From Streptomyces cyaneochromogenes (lineage in GTDB: Bacteria > Actinomycetota > Actinomycetes > Streptomycetales > Streptomycetaceae), in the NCBI RefSeq assembly GCF_003963535.1, contig NZ_CP034539.1, positions 3,286,001 to 3,350,000 on the forward strand: a DNA stretch of 64,000 nt. Direction: 5' to 3'. The notes under the pieces are model-generated. The model saw only the letters and a list, made by a program, of their open reading frames with translations. It was not told the origin of the DNA and did not search any database. The position numbers were made by a program, and so were the translations under genes. This document shows positions 58,581-64,000 of this stretch, one piece after another. The first letter of the stretch is position 1, and each line of letters begins with the position of its first letter.

Positions 58581-59206
58581 CGCGCATCCGTCGGTACCGC
58601 CCCGAGGACCGCGAGGCCGTCGAGGACATCTGCGTCCGCACGGCCCACGAGGGCGGCGACAGCCGGCCGCACTACCAGGACCCCGGCATCTTCCCGACGA
58701 CGTTCGCGCTGCCGTACGCCACGCTGGAACCGGACCTCGCCTTCGTCCTGGACGACGGAGCGGACCGAGCGGTCGGCTACGTCCTCGGCGTCGCGGACAC
58801 CCCCCGCTTCGTCGAGGCCTTCCGCACCAAGTGGCTCCCCCTGGCGGCCCACCGCTACCCCGAGCCGCCCGACCCGCCGAGCACACCGGACGAGGAGATG
58901 ATCCACCTCCTCCACCACCCGGAACGCATGCTCGTCCCCGAGGTGACCGCCTACCCGGCCCACCTCCACATCGACCTGCTGCCCGCCTGGCAGGGCCGGG
59001 GCCACGGCCGCGCCCTGATACGCAGGCTCCTGCGCGCCCTCCAGGACCAGGGCGTCCCGGCAGTCCACCTCTCCATGGTCACGGCCAACACCCCGGCGAG
59101 AGCCTTCTACGACCGCCTCGGCTTCCACGAGATCGACGTTCCGGACCCGGGCCCGGTCACGTACCTCGGCCGCACGACGAAGACCGAGGACCTGGACATC
59201 CCCTGA
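58577..59206 (+). CDS. GNAT-family N-acetyltransferase
   Basis: 209 residues. N-terminal IRRYRPEDREAVEDICVRT and the acetyl-CoA loop in IDLLPAWQGRGHGRALIRRLL (Q-G-R-G-H-G) are typical. The C-terminal strand and helix NTPARAFYDRLGFHEI complete the fold. The insertion between (residues 75-125, with paired Pro-rich and His segments) is longer than in minimal GNATs. Acceptor substrate unknown. It starts inside the stop of the zinc-finger-like gene. Confidence 0.92.
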   Translation: MTRIRRYRPEDREAVEDICVRTAHEGGDSRPHYQDPGIFPTTFALPYATLEPDLAFVLDDGADRAVGYVLGVADTPRFVEAFRTKWLPLAAHRYPEPPDPPSTPDEEMIHLLHHPERMLVPEVTAYPAHLHIDLLPAWQGRGHGRALIRRLLRALQDQGVPAVHLSMVTANTPARAFYDRLGFHEIDVPDPGPVTYLGRTTKTEDLDIP

Positions 59207-59249
59207 CGGTTCAGCCCCTCAACCCCTCAGTCTCTGAGCCTCTCAGCCC

Positions 59250-59855
59250 TCAATCCTCGGTCCGGGCCCGCAGCCCTCGCACGAGCAGATCCATGACCGC
59301 CTCGAACTCCCCCTCCACGCCGGGCTGTTCCCACTCCTTGGCGTAGCCGGGGTCGTGGAAGCGGCCCGTGGCCTGGAAGAGGGCGCGGGCCGCGGTGGCC
59401 GGGTCCTGGACGGCGAAGACGCCCGCGTCGACGCCGGCGCGCACGATCTCGGTCAGCTGGCCGGTGAGTTCGGCGATGTGCGCGCCGACCACCTCGCCCT
59501 GATCGCCGACCAGCACCTGGTACGTGGCGAAGAGCTCGGGGTCGCCGCCCGCCTTCTGCCGCTTGGCGGCGAACAGGGCCGCGAACCACTCGCGCACCCG
59601 GGCCTCCGGGTCCCGCTCCGCGTCCGCGGCGATGTCGGCCAGCACCTGGGTCGTACGGTCCAGCCACCGCTTCGTCACCGCCCCCCGCAGCTCCGCCTTC
59701 GTCCGGAAGTGGCGGTAGACGCTGCCGTGGCTGACGCCGAGCGCGCGGGCCACGTCGACCACGGTGGCCTTGGCCGGCCCGTGGCGGCGCAGCACCTCCT
59801 CGGTCGCTTCGAGGATGCGCTCGGCGGTCAGGGTCTGGGAGGTCGGTGGGGCCAT
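59250..59855 (-). CDS. TetR-family transcription regulator
   Basis: 201 residues: HTH (ERILEATEEVLRRHGPAKATVVDVARALGVSHGSVYRHFRTKAEL) and a helical ligand domain. It is followed on the same strand, across a 213-bp region with an inverted-repeat element, by an aldo/keto reductase gene. That gene's upstream dyad is TetR-like, so the two may form a regulator/target pair; only position supports this. ATG start. Confidence 0.92.
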   Translation of the reverse strand: MAPPTSQTLTAERILEATEEVLRRHGPAKATVVDVARALGVSHGSVYRHFRTKAELRGAVTKRWLDRTTQVLADIAADAERDPEARVREWFAALFAAKRQKAGGDPELFATYQVLVGDQGEVVGAHIAELTGQLTEIVRAGVDAGVFAVQDPATAARALFQATGRFHDPGYAKEWEQPGVEGEFEAVMDLLVRGLRARTED

Positions 59856-59887
59856 GGCCTAGACCGTACCCGGCACGATGGTCGGAG

Positions 59888-60065
59888 CCTGTGTCATGCC
59901 CCCGGCCGGATCAGCGGCGGCGTCTGCTGCGGGCGGCCGCAAGGCGCCGGAGTCGCCCTCGACGCGGGGGCAGGAGCCGCGTGGGCGGTTCGGCAACGCG
60001 GCTGGGGTCCCCCTCTGGGGGGAGTACGTGCCGGACGCCGTGCCCAGCCGGGGACATGACACAGG
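59888..60065. repeat. MITE-like 178-bp element with 22-bp terminal inverted repeats
   Basis: Left end CCTGTGTCATGCCCCCGGCCGG and the reverse complement of the right end agree at 20 of 22 bases. The ends lie at 59888 and 60065; the right end is three bases from the aldo/keto reductase stop codon. I see no flanking target duplication and no coding frame. It may be a small mobile element or a large RNA hairpin. Confidence 0.7.
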
Positions 60066-60068
60066 CGC

Positions 60069-61082
60069 TCAGTGCTCGGTGCCGAGGTGTGCCATCTGTG
60101 CGGCCGGGTAGCGCGTGCCGGCCGCCGCGTCCGCCGGCACGGCCTCCTCGATCGCCGTCAGGTCGGCCTCGTCCAGCGTCACGTCCAGCGCGCCCAGCGC
60201 CTCGGTGAGCCGCTCCCGGGTGCGGGCCCCGACCAGCGGCACGATGTCCTCGCCCCGGGAGAGCACCCAGGCGAAGGCGATCTGCGCGACGGAGACGCCC
60301 TTCTGCTCGGCGATCTTCCGCAGCGCCTCGACCAGATCCAGGTTGTGCTGGAGGTTCTCGCCCTGGAATCGGGGCGAGTGGGCGCGGAAGTCGGTCGCGG
60401 CGAACTGCCGGTCGCGGGCGATGTGGCCGGAGATCAGGCCGCGGGAGAGCACACCGTACGCCGTGATGCCGATGCCCAGCTCACGGGTGGTCGGCAGGAT
60501 CTCCCGCTCGATGTCGCGGGTGATGATCGCGTACTCGATCTGCAGGTCGGCGATGGGCGCGGTGGCGGCGGCCCGCCGGATGTTGGCGGCACTGGCCTCG
60601 CTCAGGCCGATGTGGCGCACATAGCCCTTCTCGATCAGTTCCGCGATGGCCCCGACCGTCTCCTCGATCGGTACGTCCGGGTCGACCCGGGCGATCCGGT
60701 AGACGTCGATGTGGTCGACGCCGAGGCGCTGGAGGGAGTACGCGGCGAAGTTGCGGACCGCGACGGGACGGCCGTCGTACCCGCCGCCCCAGCCGCCGGC
60801 CGGGTCGCGCAGGGCGCCGAACTTCACGCTGGTCAGGGCACGTTCGCGCAGGCCCGCCGGGGCAGTGCGCAGGGCCTCGCCGATCAGCATCTCGTTGTGG
60901 CCCATGGCGTAGAAGTCGCCGGTGTCGAGCAGGGTCATGCCGGCGTCGAGGGCTGCGTGAACGGTCGCGATCGACTCCGTTCGGTCCGCGTCGCCGTACA
61001 CCGGGGACATGCCCATGCAGCCGAGGCCGAGGGCGGAGACCTTGGGGCCGGTGGTTCCGAGCTTTCGGGTTCGCATCGTCAT
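60069..61082 (-). CDS. Aldo/keto reductase
   Basis: About 337 residues with an AKR TIM barrel. The catalytic Asp, Tyr and Lys are visible (LLDTGDFYAMGHNE, TSVKFGA). The His of the tetrad, normally in YYQHRVDP, is Ala here (VYRIARVDPDVPIEETV), a change that weakens or alters carbonyl reduction. The NADPH-binding end (VGARTRERLTEALGAL) is normal. Substrate unknown. ATG 61082 used; a GTG at 61091 and an ATG at 61076 are possible. Confidence 0.9.
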   Translation of the reverse strand: MTMRTRKLGTTGPKVSALGLGCMGMSPVYGDADRTESIATVHAALDAGMTLLDTGDFYAMGHNEMLIGEALRTAPAGLRERALTSVKFGALRDPAGGWGGGYDGRPVAVRNFAAYSLQRLGVDHIDVYRIARVDPDVPIEETVGAIAELIEKGYVRHIGLSEASAANIRRAAATAPIADLQIEYAIITRDIEREILPTTRELGIGITAYGVLSRGLISGHIARDRQFAATDFRAHSPRFQGENLQHNLDLVEALRKIAEQKGVSVAQIAFAWVLSRGEDIVPLVGARTRERLTEALGALDVTLDEADLTAIEEAVPADAAAGTRYPAAQMAHLGTEH

Positions 61083-61105
61083 GACATCCACCCTGCCCTA
61101 ACAGC

Positions 61106-61127
61106 TGACAGATTTCAATATCTGTCA
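61106..61127. promoter_or_regulatory. Perfect 8-bp dyad, candidate TetR operator
   Basis: TGACAGAT (61106-61113) and ATCTGTCA (61120-61127) are exact inverted copies with a six-base spacer, 24 bases upstream of the aldo/keto reductase start. Size and symmetry suit a TetR dimer, probably the TetR encoded downstream. Confidence 0.65.
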
Positions 61128-61173
61128 TTCCATACTCGACCTCACCCTCCCGCGGCACACCAAGGGCCCAAAA

Positions 61174-61216
61174 TGGTCCAGACCTATTGACGAAAGGTCT
61201 GGACCACGAGCACTGT
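61174..61216 (+). promoter_or_regulatory. Chitinase promoter with two DasR-like boxes
   Basis: TGGTCCAGACCT (61174-61185) and AGGTCTGGACCA (61195-61206) are exact inverted copies that flank the -35 TTGACG (61187-61192); a -10-like CACTGT follows after 18 bases (61211-61216). Both boxes resemble the DasR site consensus TGGTCTAGACCA and the 12-bp repeats of known Streptomyces chitinase promoters. DasR repression relieved by glucosamine-6-phosphate is expected. Confidence 0.75.
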
Positions 61217-61270
61217 CATGCCTACGTCGTACCAACGACGCCTCACCGCACCCCCACCGGGAGGATCCGC

Positions 61271-62335
61271 ATGCTCCGCCGCGCTCTGCGCCTGCTCGCC
61301 GCCGGCCTGACGACGGCCGTACTGGCCCCCCTCGCGATCGCCACCGCCCCAGCCGCCGAAGCCGCCTCCGCCACCGCGGACACCTGCGCGGTCAAGTCGA
61401 AGCCCGCCGGCAAGGTCTTGCAGGGCTACTGGGAGAACTGGGACGGCGCCGCCAACGGGGTCCACCCGCCCTTCGGCTGGACCCCGATCACCGACTCCCG
61501 CATCCCCTCCCACGGCTACAACGTGATCAACGCGGCGTTCCCGGTCATCCGCTCCGACGGCACCGCGCTCTGGGAGGACGGCATGGACACGGGCGTGAAG
61601 GTGGCGACTCCGGCGGAGATGTGCGCGGCGAAGGCGGCCGGCCGGACGATCCTGCTCTCGATCGGCGGCGCGACGGCCGGCATCGACCTCAGCTCGACCG
61701 CCGTGGCGGACCGGTTCGTCGCGACGATCGTCCCGATCCTGAAGAAGTACAACTTCGACGGCATCGACATAGACATCGAGACGGGCCTGGTCGGCAGCGG
61801 GAACATCTCCCAACTCTCCACGTCCCAGGCCAACTTGATCCGCATCATCGACGGGGTACTGGCGCAGATGCCGTCGAACTTCGGCCTGACGATGGCTCCG
61901 GAGACGGCGTACGTCACCGGCGGCAGCGTCGTCTACGGCTCCATCTGGGGCGCGTATCTCCCCGTCATCAAGAAGTACGCCGACAACGGCCGCCTGTGGT
62001 GGCTGAACATGCAGTACTACAACGGCAGCATGTACGGCTGCTCCGGCGACTCCTACTCCGCCGGCACCGTCGAGGGCTTCGTCGCGCAGACGGACTGCCT
62101 CGACAAGGGCCTCGTCATTCAAGGTACGACGATCAGGGTCCCGTACGACAAGCAGGTCCCGGGCCTGCCCGCCCAGCCGGGCGCGGGCGGCGGCCACATG
62201 TCCCCGTCCCTCGTCGCCCAGGCCTGGCGGCACTACGGCACCGCGCTCAAGGGCCTGATGACCTGGTCGATCAACTGGGACGGCTCGAAGAACTGGACGT
62301 TCGGCGACAACGTGAAGGCGCTGCAGGGACGTTGA
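61271..62335 (+). CDS. Secreted GH18 chitinase
   Basis: 354 residues: Sec signal peptide (1-32, ending around AEAA), then a compact GH18 barrel. The catalytic motif DGIDIDIE lies at 163-170, with E170 the acid/base. ILLSIGGA and LTMAPE are the expected barrel strands, and the end MTWSINWDGSKNW closes the barrel. There is no chitin-binding module. It cleaves chitin outside the cell. ATG chosen because GGGAGG lies six bases upstream. Confidence 0.95.
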   Translation: MLRRALRLLAAGLTTAVLAPLAIATAPAAEAASATADTCAVKSKPAGKVLQGYWENWDGAANGVHPPFGWTPITDSRIPSHGYNVINAAFPVIRSDGTALWEDGMDTGVKVATPAEMCAAKAAGRTILLSIGGATAGIDLSSTAVADRFVATIVPILKKYNFDGIDIDIETGLVGSGNISQLSTSQANLIRIIDGVLAQMPSNFGLTMAPETAYVTGGSVVYGSIWGAYLPVIKKYADNGRLWWLNMQYYNGSMYGCSGDSYSAGTVEGFVAQTDCLDKGLVIQGTTIRVPYDKQVPGLPAQPGAGGGHMSPSLVAQAWRHYGTALKGLMTWSINWDGSKNWTFGDNVKALQGR

Positions 62336-62368
62336 GCCCCGAGCCGGCGGGAGGCCCTGGCCCGGCTC

Positions 62369-63142
62369 GTGCTCAGCCAGGCCGCGGCCGACCTCGCCCG
62401 GGGGGCGGGCACGTTGGTGGTCACCCGCAACGACGCCGACACCGGCCCCGGCGGCCGGGTGAGCGAGGCCCGGCAGCTGGTGGAGCACGCCGAAGAGCTG
62501 GTGGTGCGGGCGGTCGTGTTCGAGCGTGAGCGGGGCGCCTCGTGGGCGGACATCGCCCACTACCTCGACGTGACCCCGCAGGCGGCCGAGGCCCGTTACG
62601 CACCCGAACTCGCGCGCTGGCGCGAGGCGTTGGCGGACCCATTCCCGTTGGACGAGGCCCGCGGCAGGTACGTCCGACGCCTGCCTCCCGCCGCGCACGC
62701 CCCGGACGTCACCCGTCGCGAGCTCGATCTCTGGGCTCACTTCCACGTCACCATCAGGGACCTGTACGCGGTCGGGGCCGGGCTGCGCATGACCGACCCG
62801 GCGCGGCGGGAGACGTACCCGGAGACCGAGCCGGACGAGATGACCGGCGCCGTCTGCGAGGAGTCCCGCCTCCGCCCCTTCGTCGAACTCCTCGCCGACT
62901 ACGTCAACCACGCCTTCGACGACACCGACTGGGAGACGATCGAGATCGGCCTCGATCCGACCGACAACGAGGACCCGGACGCCTGGTACTCCTACCCGCT
63001 GACCGGCCCCGCCCACTCCCTGGAGATCCGCGTCGCGCGGGACGTCGAAGACGGTGACATGGTCTCGGTGGCCGTCAAGGGCGCCACCGCGGCCGACCTG
63101 CGCCTGCGCATCGACACCCTCTTCGCCGCCTTCGCCCGCTGA
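62369..63142 (+). CDS. Protein of unknown function with HTH-like N-terminus
   Basis: 257 residues. The N-terminal third reads like a small HTH (RERGASWADIAHYLDVTPQAAEARY); the middle and C-terminus (about 120-257) have no family I recognise, with acidic stretches such as LDPTDNEDPDAWYSYP. The frame is the same as that of the chitinase and is open right after its stop codon, so the true start is uncertain: GTG 62369 is used, with GGGAGG 14 bases upstream. The gene ends base-to-base against the convergent LysE gene. Confidence 0.65.
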   Translation: MLSQAAADLARGAGTLVVTRNDADTGPGGRVSEARQLVEHAEELVVRAVVFERERGASWADIAHYLDVTPQAAEARYAPELARWREALADPFPLDEARGRYVRRLPPAAHAPDVTRRELDLWAHFHVTIRDLYAVGAGLRMTDPARRETYPETEPDEMTGAVCEESRLRPFVELLADYVNHAFDDTDWETIEIGLDPTDNEDPDAWYSYPLTGPAHSLEIRVARDVEDGDMVSVAVKGATAADLRLRIDTLFAAFAR

Positions 63143-63748
63143 TCACGTCCACGCGAGCTTGGCCCCCAGCGCCACGAACGCTCCCGCGAAGGTCCGCCGC
63201 AGCCACGCCATCACCCGGGGCCGGGAGATGACGTGATCGCGCACGGAGGCGGCGAGCACCCCGTACGCCGCGAAGACCGCGAACGTCATCGCCATGAACA
63301 CCGCGCTCAGCGCCAGCATGCGCGGCAGGGCGTTCGCCGCGCCCGGGTCCACGAACTGCGGGAGAAAGGCGAGGAAGAACATCGTCAGCTTCGGATTGAG
63401 GATGTTGATCAGCACTCCCCGCACGATCACCCGCCCCGAGGAGAGCGGCGCGGCGCCCTCGTCCACCGCGATGGCGTCCTTGTCCCTGAGCATGGCCCAA
63501 GCCATGTACAGCAGATAGGCGACCCCGGCGTACTTGAGGATCTGGAACGCGGTCGCACTCGCGTGCAGCAGCGCGGCCAGTCCGGTGATGGTGGCCAGCA
63601 TGTGCGGCACGATCCCGAGCGTGCAGGCGAAGGCGGCGACGACGCTTGCGCGGCGGCCGCGGGAGAGGCCTGCGGCGAGGGTGTAGACGACGCCGGTGCC
63701 GGGGGTGGCCACGACGACGAGGGTCGTGAGGAGAAAGGCGAGACTCAT
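63143..63748 (-). CDS. LysE-family amino-acid/metabolite exporter
   Basis: 201 residues and about six membrane helices, the LysE/RhtB size. Family motifs: TPGTGVVYTLAAGLSRGRRASVVAAFA near the start and GVLINILNPKLTMFFLAFLPQFV in the middle. It exports amino acids or related compounds. Start placed at ATG 63748; the longer open frame upstream has no membrane or family sequence. Confidence 0.92.
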   Translation of the reverse strand: MSLAFLLTTLVVVATPGTGVVYTLAAGLSRGRRASVVAAFACTLGIVPHMLATITGLAALLHASATAFQILKYAGVAYLLYMAWAMLRDKDAIAVDEGAAPLSSGRVIVRGVLINILNPKLTMFFLAFLPQFVDPGAANALPRMLALSAVFMAMTFAVFAAYGVLAASVRDHVISRPRVMAWLRRTFAGAFVALGAKLAWT

Positions 63749-63964
63749 GCCGCCACCCTTGTGCCGCCGCACACGGGGATACAGGGCCAATCGACGGCCG
63801 GGCTGCTGGACCAATCGGAGGGCCGGGCGGCCCGTCCGAACCGTCCGACTCCGTTGGACACCCTCCCCCACCCCTCGGAGAATGGGATTTGTCGGCGAGC
63901 AGTCACTTCGGCGGCGCCTGCCGTCGGCCGCCCGGTGCTCATGCGCCGCCCGCGGGAGGCTGCC

Positions 63965-64000
63965 GTGATCGTTCGTATCGCCACCTTCAACGCGCAGAAC
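63965..64000 (+). CDS. Endonuclease/exonuclease/phosphatase-family protein, first codons
   Basis: Twelve codons before the window ends: MIVRIATFNAQN. The IATFNAQN strand is the first metal-site strand (Asn) of the endonuclease/exonuclease/phosphatase superfamily. GTG start with GGGAGG five bases upstream. Only the start is visible, so the specific activity cannot be judged. Confidence 0.7.
   Translation, partial: MIVRIATFNAQN

Noticed and set aside
1..64000. tRNA, rRNA, integrase, transposase or phage genes
   Set aside because: I looked for CCA-type tRNA ends with T-loop GTTCRANNC, rRNA cores and typical integrase/transposase motifs and saw none I could support. The region appears to be core chromosome.

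Overview
The window is one contiguous piece of a high-GC actinobacterial chromosome, almost certainly a Streptomyces. The signs are third-position G/C bias in every gene, GTG and TTG starts, four-base ATGA/GTGA overlaps inside operons, a HrdA-type sigma factor beside dnaG, and short extragenic repeats typical of the genus. From memory, the order hrdA - dnaG - dgt - nasA - nirB - nirD - ppdK - GH18 chitinase resembles a core region of the S. coelicolor chromosome. I see no prophage, insertion sequence, rRNA, tRNA or CRISPR array. This is core chromosome with a few accessory cassettes.

Layout. 1-4.3 kb: end of a xylulokinase gene and a two-gene heterodimeric ABC exporter. 4.4-11.8 kb, mostly minus strand: hrdA, dnaG, a FAD/NAD(P) reductase, dgt and a sirohydrochlorin chelatase. 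12-17 kb: a SanA-like membrane protein, a small secreted four-cysteine protein built like the alpha-amylase inhibitor tendamistat, and an adenylation domain / membrane reductase / crotonase operon. 17-22 kb: nitrate reductase nasA, a GGCT protein and a secreted M4 protease. 22-25.6 kb: an anchored cell-surface protein with a sortase, an HxlR regulator divergent from an oxidoreductase, and a TauE/SafE permease. 25.9-30.1 kb: FAD reductase-nirB-nirD. 30-34.5 kb: a TetR/SDR pair sharing an operator, a second SDR, and a cytoplasmic-type subtilase coupled to a small inhibitor-like protein. 34.5-42 kb: an excalibur protein, a PhoX-like Tat protein, a two-component system, and a carbonic anhydrase-SulP operon. 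42-52 kb: ppdK, a ROK regulator divergent from two glycosidases, and an LTA-synthase-like membrane protein. 52.6-64 kb: dusB, two drug exporters, regulators, acetyltransferase, aldo/keto reductase, GH18 chitinase, LysE exporter and the first codons of an endonuclease/phosphatase-family gene.

How it fits together. Nitrate assimilation is the clearest theme. NasA reduces nitrate to nitrite, NirB/NirD take nitrite to ammonium, and the CbiX-type chelatase could supply the siroheme NirB needs. Upstream of nasA and of the FAD-nirB-nirD operon lie GlnR-like boxes (four half-sites at 11-nt spacing) and a CACGCT element, at exactly the same distances from both start codons. This suggests GlnR-activated, possibly leaderless promoters. 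Other pairings with visible DNA logic are the TetR/SDR shared operator, the chitinase promoter with two DasR-like boxes around its -35, and the aldo/keto reductase behind a perfect dyad next to a TetR gene.

Most worth following up: the tendamistat-like protein whose Trp-Arg-Tyr loop reads Trp-Ala-Asp; the translationally coupled subtilase/inhibitor-like pair; the stand-alone adenylation domain / membrane flavo-reductase / crotonase operon; the nasA/nirB promoter geometry; a decayed 27-bp tandem repeat array near 36.4-36.7 kb; and two MITE-like inverted-repeat elements near 55.3 and 60.0 kb.
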